From Lodderomyces elongisporus (Eukaryota; Ascomycota; Pichiomycetes; Serinales; Debaryomycetaceae), in the NCBI RefSeq assembly GCF_030384665.1, contig NC_083673.1, positions 3,419,501-3,483,500 on the forward strand: a DNA stretch of 64,000 nucleotides, written 5' to 3'. Of this stretch, positions 20,306-32,525 are shown piece after piece (within the stretch, counting starts at the first letter, position 1; the number at the start of each line of letters is the position of its first letter). The notes beneath the pieces were generated by a model. That model was not told the origin of the DNA, searched no databases, and saw only the letters and a program-made list of their open reading frames with translations. The translations under genes were made by a program, and so were the position numbers.

Positions 20306-21763
20306 ATGCTTAGAAGCTCGAGGTCAAAGCCATTTCAGAGGTTGGTTAGATTCAACTCGACCAAGTACTTCCCCACAGAACCTCCAGCACCAATCCTTGC
20401 AACAAAAACTATTCCAGGCCCCAAATCTCAAAAGATCAATGAAGAATTGGGTAAAGTTTATGATAATGGTGCTACATACTTTGTTGCCGACTACTTCAAC
20501 TCATTGGGTAATTTCATAAGTGATGCTGATGGTAATAAGATGTTGGATGTCTACTGCCAAATCTCGTCGATTGCCTTGGGTTATAATAACCCCAAATTGA
20601 TTGAAGCAGCCAAATCTGATGAAATGATTTCGTCGATTGTTAATCGTCCAGCATTGGCGTGTTTTCCACAAAGCAATTACAAGGATATTCTTGAAGAAGG
20701 GTTATTGGCTGCAGCACCACCAGGCATGAATAGGATCTGGACAGCATTGAGTGGATCCGATGCTAATGAAACTGCGTTCAAGGCTGCATTTATGTATCAA
20801 CATGCTAAATTGAGACAAACCAAGGAATTTACTGCCGAGGAATTGTCTAGTGTTATGGATAACAAGACTCCCGGTGCTTCAGATATGGTGATTTTGTCTT
20901 TTGACAAGGGGTTCCACGGTAGAACATTTGGTGCATTGGCAACTACTAGATCAAAAGCAATCCACAAATTAGATATTCCCACATTCCCATGGCCCAAGGC
21001 AGAGTTCCCACAGCTCAAGTACCCATTGGATCAATTTGAGGCAGAGAACAGAGCTGAGGAGCAAAGATGCTTGGATCAATTAGAAGAAATAATTGTCAAC
21101 TCGCCAAAACAAATAGCCGCGGCAATTGTTGAGCCCGTTCAGTCTGAAGGTGGTGATAACCATGCCACTAGTTTCTTTTTCCAAGGTATTCGTGACATTA
21201 CCAAGAAACATGGTGTTTTATTCATTGTTGATGAGGTGCAGACGGGTGTTGGTGCAACTGGTAAGTTTTGGGCTCATGAGCACTGGAACTTGACGTCACC
21301 ACCCGATATGGTTACTTTTAGTAAGAAATTCCAAGCAGCAGGTTTCTACTTTGGTAACTCTGAATTACAACCAAAACAACCATATAGGCAATTTAACACA
21401 TGGTGTGGAGATCCATCAAAAGCCATCTTGGCCAAGGCTATTTACAAAGAGATTGTTGCTTCAGATTTGGTTACTGCTACTGAAAAAGTTGGTGATTATT
21501 TGTACAAAGGATTGCAAACTATTTTTGCTAAGAGAAGCGACTTGTTTACCAACTTACGGGGTGAAAACTACGGAACCTTTATTGCATGGGATTGTGTCAA
21601 TGTTGATGTTAGAGCCCAAGTGTTGCAAGGCGTGAAGGAAAAAGGAGTTAACATGGGTGCTTGTGGTGACGTATCAATTAGATTGAGACCAACATTGTTG
21701 TTTGAAAAGAAACACGCAGATGTGTTTTTGAATATTTTGGAAGACACTGTTGGTAATCTCTAA
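20306..21763 (+). CDS. UGA1: 4-aminobutyrate aminotransferase (GABA transaminase)
   Basis: This 485-aa PLP enzyme of class III aminotransferases moves the amino group of GABA to 2-oxoglutarate, giving succinate semialdehyde and glutamate in GABA catabolism. The PLP site is visible: the VDEVQTGVGATGKFW motif with Asp309, and DMVTFSKKFQAAGF with the Schiff-base Lys340. SGSDANETAFKAAF (149-162) binds the phosphate. The N-terminus (residues 1-20) is rich in Arg, Ser and Lys with no acidic residue, suggesting a mitochondrial presequence. Length is close to S. cerevisiae Uga1 (471 aa). CUG-clade yeasts can carry more than one paralogue, so this could be a UGA1-like copy. The promoter has a candidate zinc-cluster site and a TATA box. 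Confidence 0.92.
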   Translation: MLRSSRSKPFQRLVRFNSTKYFPTEPPAPILATKTIPGPKSQKINEELGKVYDNGATYFVADYFNSLGNFISDADGNKMLDVYCQISSIALGYNNPKLIEAAKSDEMISSIVNRPALACFPQSNYKDILEEGLLAAAPPGMNRIWTALSGSDANETAFKAAFMYQHAKLRQTKEFTAEELSSVMDNKTPGASDMVILSFDKGFHGRTFGALATTRSKAIHKLDIPTFPWPKAEFPQLKYPLDQFEAENRAEEQRCLDQLEEIIVNSPKQIAAAIVEPVQSEGGDNHATSFFFQGIRDITKKHGVLFIVDEVQTGVGATGKFWAHEHWNLTSPPDMVTFSKKFQAAGFYFGNSELQPKQPYRQFNTWCGDPSKAILAKAIYKEIVASDLVTATEKVGDYLYKGLQTIFAKRSDLFTNLRGENYGTFIAWDCVNVDVRAQVLQGVKEKGVNMGACGDVSIRLRPTLLFEKKHADVFLNILEDTVGNL

Positions 21764-22591
21764 CAGTAAATAGTATTATATCTGCAATTATATTGAAATT
21801 GTATTGTTTGAAAATGGATATATTTGGGGGGGGGGGTGGAAGAAAAGAAAAACTTGTAGGCAAAGGGTAAGAGAATAATCATGTCATGTAAATAAATGTA
21901 AAGTGTTTGTCGCGAGACAGATATTAATATTTATTGTGAGTTTGCATTGGGGATCGTTATTGACATTAAGATCTAACAGTCACTGATAAGTTTGTCACGT
22001 GCCAGAATATATAAGTGATTTGTAGCAGCGCTTGCGGCAATATCGTGAGCGGCAATTTGGAGGCGGTCAAATCTTACATACCAAATGGTAGCACTTGACA
22101 CAGTTAAGCAATATTGGTACAAATATATATTTTTTTTTTGGTAAATTATACTAAATATAAGAATAGTAATAGTAATAATAATAGTAGTAATAATAATATG
22201 CGGGAATTTAGAAATTTACCCATTATAGTCTTCATCTATACACACATACATATATACAAAGAAAAGAGGACACCGATTTTCAAAATTTTTAAGCAAATTC
22301 CATCTAATACTTATAGCTTACATTTATGGACCTGCACTTGAAGTTTCCATAGACAAGGATATTGACCAAGTCAGATAACTTTTCAATAGGATTTTCATCC
22401 TTTTTCCACATTATTCTTTTTTTGCTACGTTCACTTTAACTTTCATAATCTTAAACCAACTTTGAGACTGTGTCTGCAATATGAGACAGTAAATACCAGT
22501 GAAACTCCAAACCACATCACCAACCAAAGAATACAAAAACTAAAATAAATTAACCGAGTTTCTCTCTCCATATTATTATTAGTTAAAAATC
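21764..22591. other. UGA1 3' flank and LST4 promoter
   Basis: This 828-bp gap contains a G run at about 21826-21836, a CACGTG E-box at 21996-22001 and an AT/AAT-rich stretch at 22120-22200. No gene is supported. The E-box lies about 590 bp upstream of LST4. Confidence 0.5.
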
Positions 22592-25500
22592 ATGTTGGGA
22601 AGACTTTTCAAACATAATGAAACCTATTCAAACGGTAATACAGCGCTGGCGCCGTCATCACCTAAACCGATAAATCCAGTGGCACCGCCACCATTTGCAT
22701 CTCAATCGTCATCATCGTCGTCATCGTCATCTTCATTTCCATTTCCTTTTCCATTTCCGTCCACGTTTTCTACACCATCTCCACCTTCTTCCTCACCGTC
22801 GGCTACTCCTTTACCACCATGTTCATACGAAGACTCGTATTCGAGAGAAATCTTGTATGGCACTCACAATGCTAATCTGTTGAAACCATATTATTTTAAT
22901 AACCAGCATTTTAGAATATTTTTAGCCCAAGATGGTGGAAATTTGAGAACAAAGCAGATATTGTTTGATACAGCACAACAATTGCAGCCGATTGCGCATC
23001 AGAACCAGCAACACCAACAACACCTGCAACACCTGCAACACCTGCAGCAGCACCACCAGCAGCAGCAACACCAACAGCAACAATTTTCTAATACTTTAGC
23101 ACTGGAAACGCATTTGAACAAAAGGCCAGTGGTATTACCTCGAACACCATCAAAGGGTAGTCCACATCACTCTTACCAGCAACACAACCCACATCATCAT
23201 CACCATCTGCAGCAGAATCTCCCACATAGGATACACCACAATGTTGCTGATCTTAATGATCTTTGTTTTGGATGTGGACTTCCTAGTAACGAGTCCCATA
23301 CAATCACCAAGTTTCACATCTTGCCATCCCCACTGTCCAATAGTTCTTCGCCGTATAACTCAGTGCTTATTACCAGACTATTTTCAATCAGTGACCATGA
23401 TCCTATGTCCAATGAGTCGTTATTACATAATCAAGATGAATGGCTGCCAAAATCATCGACGTTTGTCAAGGATCAAAATATAAAGCTAAACGACTACAAG
23501 ATTAGTAGTCGATTTGCAATTGGTATTGTTATCCCCATAGAGTCATCTCATCTCATTCATGAGGATATTATCAACAATTGGAATGAATTGTCTCATTTCT
23601 TAACGAACTTGCAAAAACTCATTTATAGAAAATTGCTACAGCAGTTGAACCTAGGGTTTGATAATTCCCACCATAGCTGCGAGTATTTGGTTAAAAAGAG
23701 GTTACAGTTTCCGAGTTTTATATTACAGACTGACCACGACCTACACCAGCTGTTGAATAAATTGATCAAATTGACGCATTATCTGAGTAATACGCCACGA
23801 TTAATGAATACAAATTATTTGATGAATGCAAATAAGCAAGAGTACAACCTGACATTGATCAATTGGGTGTTGGAAGTGCTTAATTGGTTAGAATTTAAAG
23901 ATGGCAGATGCAATAACCTACCCATGAATGCAAACATGTATTCTACTTCACTAGCGTCAACGGCAATGGGGACAAGTTCATCTTTATCAACAACTTCTGC
24001 ACAACAAACAGCACAGTCACAATTACAAGGACATGGACAAGGGCATGGGCAAGGGCAAGGGCAAACTCCTTCTTTTCTTGCAACTGTGCTTTCTTTAATG
24101 ATTCAGTATAGAAATTCATTAGGAGTGCGTCCCTATTTCAACAAGGAGTCCAACCAGAGAGAAGTTACACGAATTGTTGTGATGACTGGTAATCCCGCTG
24201 TTGCTAAACGATTAATTTTTATCATAAACGGTTTAATAGGTAATTTTGAGAATGACGGAGTAGATGTCTACGATGATCAGGATGATAGTCATTATAATCA
24301 TCAAGATGCAGAACAACAACAACAACAACAACTACAATCACAACCACAATCACCACCCTCACAGCCACCACAAAAAGCACAACAACAACAACAACAACAA
24401 CAACAACATCATCATCATCATCATCATCAAAATGAATTATATACGAATCAGAGTTGGGAGTCGGATATCAATTCCAATGTTGAAGGAAATGGGGATGGAA
24501 CAGTTTCGAAAAACGTGGGATATAATAAAAACACTGCTACATCTGGAACACCACCAAGGTCATCTGCAGTTAGTCAGCCTATACAAATAGGATCCAGAAC
24601 TCCCCACCTGAACCTGCAATTACCCATAGGTATTCCAATCAAAACACCAACTACTTCTCGAGCGTCTTCATCATTGTCCAAATCAGCTTCAACTGCACAA
24701 TTGTCTACGTCGTTGAGCTCTTCCTACTCATCTTTACAATCCAACTTTTCACTTTCCAAACATGCCAGTGGCAATAACTATGGCTTTTCCGGTGGAAGTG
24801 GATCGTTTATGGAAAAGTGGAAAAACTCATTTGGTAATGGAGGAAGTGGAAATGGCAGTGGCAGTGGCAATTTAAACCAATTCAGTAGCGGAATGAGTGG
24901 GTACTTTGACGAGCCGCAAAATCTTAGTTCGAAAAAGTCGATGCAATCGTTGAGGGCACCTTCGCCAGCATTTGAGTATGACGAGCATAGCTGGCAACAC
25001 CCACATCAGCATCAACATCAACATCAACATCAACTGTCATTTGGTAGTGGTATCTCACATTCTTCTACGCCACCGCTGTCAATGACATCTAATCTCAATA
25101 AGCTATCACGCACTCAATCATTGTACGACTTGTATAACTTGAATTTGAATTCAATGAGTGAAGAGCAGTTGTCTGACTCGTCTGCATCGTCGTCATCGTC
25201 AATTACTGTTAATGGTGGAGTTGGTGGTGGTAATAATAATAATAATAATAATAACAATAATACTAATAGTGGTAACAGCAATGGTAGTAGTAGTAACCTT
25301 GGTGGTGGCAATAATAGCAGTGGCAATGCAAACGTTAATAATGGTGCATTAGAGGTGAAACGTACAAAGACTAGTGTTTACGTACCTTTGGTTAGTGATG
25401 ATTTGGTCAAGAATGTTTATGAATCAAATCGTGATGCGATTTCGAGAAAATGCCAATCTGTCATGAGACAGCCAGTGCAGTATACTAGATTGAATGAAAA

Positions 25501-26167
25501 CACATTGTCAGTTGATGGTTGTGGCACTGGTGGTGGCAACAATGGTAATGACAAGCTGGTGATTTTCAAGCACAAGATCCTTTTACCATCAGTTGGCTTT
25601 TCCGATGAGTTTCGCTCCGAGTTTACTATTCAGTCCTGTCCTATAAACCCCAGGCTAGAGACTTCCATTATGCATTCCATGAAGAATGACTTGATTTATT
25701 ATCTGAATAATCACAAATACAAAAGTACCAAAATACGCACCATTTTTATAAATTTGAGGGCAAGGGAGGTGAAGAATATTGAGTTGTATTTTTGTAATGA
25801 AGCTGAACATTCAAAGTTTAAGAAGGGTAATGCAGAGCAGAGACTGGAGAGAGAGGCTAAAGAGAATCAAAAGGAAAGGAATGGAGCATGTACGTACAAG
25901 ACGAAAGTAACACGCGTGTTTTCCCCGTTGAAATGTCTAGGTGATCGATCTTTAATTGGCAAAGTTGAAGGGACATTAAAAGAGATTGATTTATTGTTTA
26001 AACTGCAGCAGGAGAAGATGACACGGCAGAGGGAAGAGGAGCAAAGAAGGAAATTGGATGGAGGTATTTCCATTAACGAGAATGATAAAGATGCTAAGGA
26101 GAAACGCGCTGGAGATAGAAAGGAGTTTCATGGTCACTTGTATAAATTGATTATGGAGTTGATTTGA
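22592..26167 (+). CDS. LST4: Lst4, FNIP-type subunit of the Lst4-Lst7 TORC1 regulator
   Basis: This 1191-aa protein starts MLGRLFKHN and, after a Ser/Pro/Phe-rich stretch, has NNQHFRIFLAQDGGNLRTKQ then ILFDT (about residues 103-128). That is the characteristic FNIP N-terminal longin block of Lst4. The Lst4-Lst7 pair resembles FNIP-folliculin, acts as GAP toward the Rag-type GTPase Gtr2 at the vacuole and affects Gap1 permease sorting. Middle blocks (residues about 225-350 and 500-555, with RIVVMTGNPAVAKRLIF) and the C-terminal blocks (about 930-1070, with KHKILLPSVGFSDEF) are DENN-like parts separated by long Gln, His, Asn and Ser tracts. It is longer than the S. cerevisiae protein (828 aa), mainly from these tracts. 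Several CTG codons lie in the His/Gln repeat near 23026-23045 and would be read as Ser. Confidence 0.82.
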   Translation: MLGRLFKHNETYSNGNTALAPSSPKPINPVAPPPFASQSSSSSSSSSSFPFPFPFPSTFSTPSPPSSSPSATPLPPCSYEDSYSREILYGTHNANLLKPYYFNNQHFRIFLAQDGGNLRTKQILFDTAQQLQPIAHQNQQHQQHLQHLQHLQQHHQQQQHQQQQFSNTLALETHLNKRPVVLPRTPSKGSPHHSYQQHNPHHHHHLQQNLPHRIHHNVADLNDLCFGCGLPSNESHTITKFHILPSPLSNSSSPYNSVLITRLFSISDHDPMSNESLLHNQDEWLPKSSTFVKDQNIKLNDYKISSRFAIGIVIPIESSHLIHEDIINNWNELSHFLTNLQKLIYRKLLQQLNLGFDNSHHSCEYLVKKRLQFPSFILQTDHDLHQLLNKLIKLTHYLSNTPRLMNTNYLMNANKQEYNLTLINWVLEVLNWLEFKDGRCNNLPMNANMYSTSLASTAMGTSSSLSTTSAQQTAQSQLQGHGQGHGQGQGQTPSFLATVLSLMIQYRNSLGVRPYFNKESNQREVTRIVVMTGNPAVAKRLIFIINGLIGNFENDGVDVYDDQDDSHYNHQDAEQQQQQQLQSQPQSPPSQPPQKAQQQQQQQQQHHHHHHHQNELYTNQSWESDINSNVEGNGDGTVSKNVGYNKNTATSGTPPRSSAVSQPIQIGSRTPHLNLQLPIGIPIKTPTTSRASSSLSKSASTAQLSTSLSSSYSSLQSNFSLSKHASGNNYGFSGGSGSFMEKWKNSFGNGGSGNGSGSGNLNQFSSGMSGYFDEPQNLSSKKSMQSLRAPSPAFEYDEHSWQHPHQHQHQHQHQLSFGSGISHSSTPPLSMTSNLNKLSRTQSLYDLYNLNLNSMSEEQLSDSSASSSSSITVNGGVGGGNNNNNNNNNNTNSGNSNGSSSNLGGGNNSSGNANVNNGALEVKRTKTSVYVPLVSDDLVKNVYESNRDAISRKCQSVMRQPVQYTRLNENTLSVDGCGTGGGNNGNDKLVIFKHKILLPSVGFSDEFRSEFTIQSCPINPRLETSIMHSMKNDLIYYLNNHKYKSTKIRTIFINLRAREVKNIELYFCNEAEHSKFKKGNAEQRLEREAKENQKERNGACTYKTKVTRVFSPLKCLGDRSLIGKVEGTLKEIDLLFKLQQEKMTRQREEEQRRKLDGGISINENDKDAKEKRAGDRKEFHGHLYKLIMELI

Positions 26168-28163
26168 TGAACTAGAGATAATAATAATAAAAATAATGAG
26201 TTAAAACACGAGGATAAGAAGGAAAAAGTAGGAGCACGTATTTACAAAAAAAGAGTAAGATAAATATCTGTTTAGTAATGAACTGATGAGTACTTTAAAA
26301 CAATTTCTTTCTTTTTGGGTTGATACATTTAATTATCTGGGTGTTTATTCATGTTGTTCATTTGTTTTTTATCCATTTATTTGGTGCCAACATAGAAGCT
26401 GGTAAAAAAAAACAAAGAGAGAATGAATATACAAGAATCGGGTGGAGATTTGGATCAATAGGAATTCATACAAATGTCTATATGGTTATAGATGTGGAGC
26501 TCCATCATTCTTTGCCTAAACTTTGAGTATAGTGAAACAAAGAGAAGATGACGTCATTAAAAATTTATACTTCAATTCTCTTTTTTTTTAAAACGAATGA
26601 AGGTTTTTTTTTCCTTCTCACTTTTCTCTTCTCATCTTCCCCTTTTCTTTTTTAATTTTTTTTTTTGCTTAGTCAGGTGCATCTACTTCAATGTATAGTA
26701 CAGTGGTTATAGGATACATATAGTATGGAAAAAGGGTATGTTGGTAATTACATAGCTGTTGCCGCACGCCTTGGTAGGAACTTTTTTTTTTTTTTTGATT
26801 ATTGTTATTATTGTTACTATTAATTGGATATGGTGGTTGTGGTAATGGCACTGTTCTCACTGTAATAAAAACAAGAATGGGGGAAGAACAACAGTATGTC
26901 ATATAACATTTGGATTGGTGCCAAAAAGGGGAAGAAAAAAAGGGGGGGGGAGAGAGAAGGGAGATCTCATCGTAGCCCCCTTTCTTCATTATAAAGTTTA
27001 TTGTCGTGAAATTAAACGTCCAACTTTATTTCACGACAATGACTTCCCTCCGCCCTTCCTACCCCCTTGCTTCTTCGCTCCGCCTCTTTTCCTTTTCCCT
27101 ATTTGTTTTTTTTCTGTGATATATGTCACAATCAAGGGAAGAGGAATAGGAGAATACAATTTACTTTCAGAGTGATATGCTACCAACTGTATAAATAAAT
27201 TATATTATATTTATATATATTTTTTTTTTTTTTATTTATTTTTTATTTTTTATTTTTGTAAATTGTCAAAAAATTAAACTTTTTTAGAAAGTTTATGAGG
27301 AAGTATGCACTAATAGCCGCCCAAATCCGTTTTGTCCAAATAAAATAAAATAAAATATTTTTTTTTCAAATTCTCTTTGGTTGTTTTTTCTTTCATTACG
27401 TAAGACATGATGTCAACGTTATATACACAGAGATATGCTTCTTTTACCAACACACTTTTAAGGACATAGCACGATGAAATGTTGGATAAGTAGAGGTGTT
27501 TGTATATATAGAATTTAGTTACTAAAAAGAACAATCAACCATCCTTATCTTATGGAGATGACGACTGTATGGATGATACAATATCTTACATCGGTGCTCC
27601 TTAACCTTAAACCTTATTCTTTTCTAATTTTCTTCTCAAGACATTTTGCTTTTGACGAATGAGATTGGAAAGTAAACGATGCAGGGCCAGAAATAGGAAA
27701 AGAAAAAGAAAAGAAAAAGAAAAAGAAAAGGTTAGTTCGTTAAATTGTTTCTGCACTTGTCTTGTAGGTCTTTACTAGCCACCAGTTTATATAGTATACA
27801 CTATAGGTTTTCATTTTTTTTCTTTTTTCTTTTCTTCTGAAGTAGGGGGGTATCCATCTTACAAGCGTTGTCTTTGTGAGTGTGTCATTCGCCAATGCTG
27901 GCTGATATATGTTGTGGACTGAGTAGATTTGATAAACTTTAAGTGCAAGCACGGACTTATACTCTTGTTGTTGTATACAAAAGGTATTTTTATTTGCCGG
28001 CAGAGATGTGTGTTTGTATTTGTGTTTGTGTTTTGAGGACGAGTACAATGTTTTGAATGTAAATTTTAATATATATATATTGATTTTAATTCCCTTTCTA
28101 TTGGGTTGACGGAAATCTGTTTATAGCTTAAAGTTTAATTAATAAAAGATTAGGTTTATAAAC

Positions 28164-28164
28164 G

Positions 28165-28205
<41 letters not shown>

Positions 28206-28206
28206 G
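28164..28206. repeat. (GTT)14 microsatellite
   Basis: About fourteen uninterrupted GTT units in non-coding DNA. Confidence 0.95.
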
Positions 28207-29897
28207 AACAATATAATACTTTGTGGCATAAGTCATCCATGAATCATCTAGTATGTGACGCAATACAGCATCTATCAAATTTGAAGTTCTTCTATTTTAT
28301 TCTTGATATGAAACAATTGTAAGTAGGTAAGGTAGAGTTTGATATCATAGTAATTTAAGTAATGGCTTAATCTTATTGTTATAGAAGAACTCTTGTTACT
28401 AGTTTAAAAAAAAAACACAAAGTATGGAGTAGAGGATGTATCAAAACCAAATGGCACATATATGCACTTCCACGCTTCTTCCTTCTCCAAAGGTTTTTCA
28501 TTTTTTTTTAAAGTTGTCTCGTAAAAAACAGAAATGGAAGAACAGAGAAAAAAAGGAAAAAAGACCTCCCCCTTTTTTCTCTTTTCTCTTTGGTCAAAAC
28601 TTTAATTTTCTTTCAAAGCCAACGATGCTGAAGCATTTACGTCATCTTTCACTTCTTCTTCTTCTCTTTTTTTTACTTTATTTTTTTTTATTTTTTTTAG
28701 AGTTCAAAAAATAGGCAAGATCAAGAGAATGGTTAGTACAGATATGATGATCTCACCCTACGTTTCTCTTTTTGATTCCTTTGCCTCAACCTTTGCTTCT
28801 TTTATTTCCCTTATCATTTGGTTTGGTTTTGCCTTATTCATTTTGTTTATGACAAACTTTAATAGTTTAATTTAGACACTACAAGCAAGTTGTACCGAGA
28901 AGTAAGTTAAACAAGAATAATAACAATGAAAAACAAAAAATACAAAAAGGGATGTAGCAGAGTATAGATTGATATATTTTATTACAGATAAGGTGTCTTG
29001 TTGAATTCCGTGGATATTAAGAACCATCTTGCACGCATCTTGTGTAGAAGCATTGACTATAGAGACAAGTATGAGGGGGGGGGGGGTTTAGGGGTAAGAG
29101 GCGGTGTACTCTTTCCTATTGCAAACCACCTTCCTTGTCACCAACCAAAAAAAAAAAAATTATAGGAAAAAAAAGAGAATATGAAGTAAATGACCTTCGC
29201 ATAAATAAGTTGTTTGGTATTTCAAGTTCATGGTTGATGATTAGCTATGTACATAGACTTTTCCATCTAGTTTTCCAATGACAGTAAACCAGTGATTAGA
29301 ATTGTGAGTTCTAGTCACCTACAATTTACAAAAAAATTGTTTTCAACAGATGAAGAAAGAGACAAGGAAGGAAGGAAGGGAACATAGATACCCGCGGTTT
29401 TTTTCTTTCCAGTTCTTTCCAAGTTTTCCACCTATTGTCTTTGCATCTGTGTAATCCGTGATTCTAGATATTGCGGATAATTGTATCCTCGACTTTGGGT
29501 TTGTTAGTTTTCTTTTTTCCTTCATCTCCTCCTCCTCCCCCTATTTTTTTTTTTTTCAAAGGTGTGTGTGGCTATGAAAGAAGGAGATTATGGCAAATTT
29601 TTTGAATTGGTAAAGTACAAGCGATGGCATCTAAGTTGGAAATAAATCATGGATAAATCAAAGGTAGTTGAGGAAGGAACTACCGTGTTGACGTCATGAC
29701 TTTTTTCTTTTCATTTTATTTTTTTGATCTTTTAATTCTTCTGTATGTATATACTTATCATTAGTTCCACGAGAGTAGAGCTTTACAATGTTTGCAAGAG
29801 TGGTTTTACAAGGTAAAGATTAAACCCACGACACTCTACGCAATTGTTTTTAGTTTTGTCTTGTCTATAGAGAGATGGACTACTTGGAAAAGAAAGA

Positions 29898-29980
29898 AAG
29901 AAGAAGAAGAAGAAGAAGAAGAAGAAGAAGAAGAAGAAGAAGAAGAAGAAGAAGAAGAAGAAGAAGAAGAAGAAGAAGAA
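29898..29980. repeat. (AAG)n microsatellite, about 27 units
   Basis: An uninterrupted trinucleotide purine tract of about 82 bp. It can form a polypurine triplex and is likely length-variable. The poly-Glu and poly-Phe frames through it are not genes. Confidence 0.95.
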
Positions 29981-32058
29981 CAAACTACAAGGAGGATAAT
30001 AGGATGCATAGAGTGTTCCCGATAATGCTTCCGATTGATTCTCTCTAATTTCTTTTCTTTTTTATTCCATTTCTATCTCTTTGTTGGCTTTGGTTTTATA
30101 GCAATGTCTTAACAATCCCTTTTAAAGATTTTGATTTTGATTTTAATTTGCCTAAAAAAAATAGTTTTGTAGTTTGACTAAAAGCATCGCATTGCATTGC
30201 GTTTCAATTACAAAAATTAAAAAAAAAAAGAAGACTGGGGAATCCGTAGTCCGTGATCTTCATTTGTGGTTTTAAAATCTCCTCTTTTCCACATACTTCT
30301 CCTTCTTCTTCTTCATCATTAGGTGTTTTATTTGACCATTCTGCCTTATTTATTTTACCTCCCCCCCCCATTTTTTCTTCTTCTTCTCCTCCTTCTCCTC
30401 CTCCTTCTCCTCCTTATACCACTTTTTAATGTGATTGACCTAAATCTTACGAAGTCCGTTCTGGAATATAATCTTCAATTTTTTATATTTTAATATGCTC
30501 TGCCTTGCCTTACTCTTACTCCTGCCTTACTCTTGTTGTGCCTAGGTAAGTCCACGTTCAAAGTCTAAGTGTATGCAACCTATGCGCTTTCGTGTCCAAT
30601 TTTCAAAATTTACTTTGACTCTGTCACTGTCAGTCTCTGTCTCTGTCTCCCTTTTAGGAATACAGTACAATACAATTTGTTAAGTGCGCGGCTTCTTAAC
30701 AGAGGAGGCAGTAATCTTCTTAGTCTCTGTCTAACACAACACAACACACGCCACTCCACTCCACTTTGTAAAAACTTGCCTCCTTGAAGGTCACCAAAGT
30801 TTAGTGAAGGAAAGAGAGTGATTATAAAACCACAAAAAAAAAAATACTGCAAACATTGCAAACATACACCGATTCACTTGGCATCCCTCCTCATATAGGT
30901 TCAATGATATTCGTAACTGCACAAATGTTAAAAGGTATATTCATAAATGTGAATTCTGCTATAAAATTGGACAAGAGGCAGAAGAAAAGTAATTTCCAAT
31001 TCTAAAGCAAAAGGGAGAAACAGGGAGAAAACAGCCAACATCTTTTTTCCCTTTTCATTTTGCCAGTTTTATCCGCTGCTCCTCAAAATGAAAGAGAAAA
31101 GAAAAGGCAAAAAGGCAGAAAGGCAGAAAGGCAGAAAGACGAAATTTTCCTACATCTTCTACAAATTCTACAACTTGTTCATCTCAAATAGAAAAGAAAG
31201 ACATTCAACACTTTATTGAACTGCCTCACATATTGCAGATGTCGACCAAAATTGAAGCTAAAAACAATCTATGCAAAACTTTTGATTCTGATCCTCTTTT
31301 TGTCTCCTCCTCCTCCTACTCCACCTTCTTCTTCTTCTTCTTTCTTTCGACGTTTTGCAAGATCTATCAAATTACGGGAGATATTACGATAGCTGTAGCA
31401 GAAACTTTCTAGTGACGGAGCACGTTTACAGAAAATTGAGAATCTATTTGAATATTTGGAAAATAGAAGAAGAAGAAAAAAGAACAAAGAGACAAAAGGA
31501 GAATGTGAAAACTGTCCGAATTGTACAAATGCCCTCGACTCTGTGGAATGCTCGGCATTTTGAACTTCCGGTCTGATTTCAAACAAATTCTTTTGTCGTT
31601 GATTTTCACCTCCTCTGTTTATCCACCCCTTTTTTTGTATTGCAAAAAGGTTATGCGTAAAGTCTTGGTTTAAATTAACAACGATTTTAATAGGACCTTT
31701 AGAAAACAATGTTAATCAGAGTAGGCTTTTCACACTCTTAAAGCACTACTGATTGTCAATAGCAAATACAGCTGAACAACAGTAGAAGACAATCGTCAAG
31801 TGTACAACTTCTCCATCAATTGTTATTGAGCCAAAAAAAAAAAAAAAAGAAAATGGAAAATGGAGAATATCGGAAGATGTATGTGCAGAATGCAGAAAAG
31901 CATACATACACAGAAGAAGTGTTGTGTATGTGAATAGAAGAGGAAAAAAATGTAAATTAATGTAAGTCAACTGCCCAATGCCCAATGCCAAATGCCAACT
32001 ACCAAGGTTTCACAGCTATATCCCGGGTATCTTAAACAGGATAGGTGTCTGCTGTTTT

Positions 32059-32117
32059 GTTCTTGTTTTATCTTGTCTTGTTCTTGTCTTGTTCTTGTTT
32101 TATCTTGTTCTTGTTAT
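32059..32117. repeat. TCTTGTTTTA / TCTTGTTC imperfect tandem repeat
   Basis: Interspersed TCTTG units about 400 bp downstream of the Ada-type regulator stop. Simple repeat with no assigned role. Confidence 0.7.
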
Positions 32118-32525
32118 TTCCCATGCTTTCCGTGTTTCAACTCCTCCTCCTACTTCCAATTCTTTCTTAGTTTCTGAAACTAAACTGCGCTGGGATATAT
32201 TGTGAAACTTGAATTCAAAAAAAAAATAGACCAAAAAGAAATAGATGAAAATTATACAAGAAAAGTGGAAAAATGAAAAGAAGAACATGGAGCTAGAACA
32301 AATTTTCTATTACTATTATTATTATTACTATTATTATATCTTTTGTACAATTAAAATTATGTGTATGTATTATGTAGTCGTAAAGTATATGTATATATAT
32401 TATATAAGAAAAAAGTCTGTCTTTGTATCAGCTGCGAAACCAAAAAAAGAAGCAGAAAAAGAAGAAGAAGAAAAAAAAAAGGAAAAGCAGAACTAATCGT
32501 ATCCTCTGTTTCTTGTTTCTATAAT

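Larger units (their letters stand above)
26168..32525. other. 6.4-kb ORF-poor region between two convergent genes
   Basis: LST4 and the Ada-type regulator both end facing this gap, so it should hold only terminators, yet it is 6358 bp long. Its frames are short and low complexity; the longest (31269-31709, minus, 146 aa) looks random. Three exact copies of TTAAAGTTT or its complement occur (27934, 28128, 28854). ACGTCA-core sites occur at 26549, 28637 and 29689, and TTACGTAA at 27396. Poly-purine and poly-pyrimidine tracts are frequent. A non-coding RNA, a remote regulatory domain or a centromere-like region are possible. No long inverted repeat was recognised by eye. Confidence 0.6.

Noticed and set aside
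29783..30025. Poly-Glu / poly-Phe frames across the AAG repeat
   Set aside because: Direct translation of a microsatellite; no gene.
31269..31709. 146-aa minus-strand frame in the convergent gap
   Set aside because: Composition is random-like with poly-Phe, Glu and Gly tracts from simple repeats, no domain recognised, and no promoter logic.
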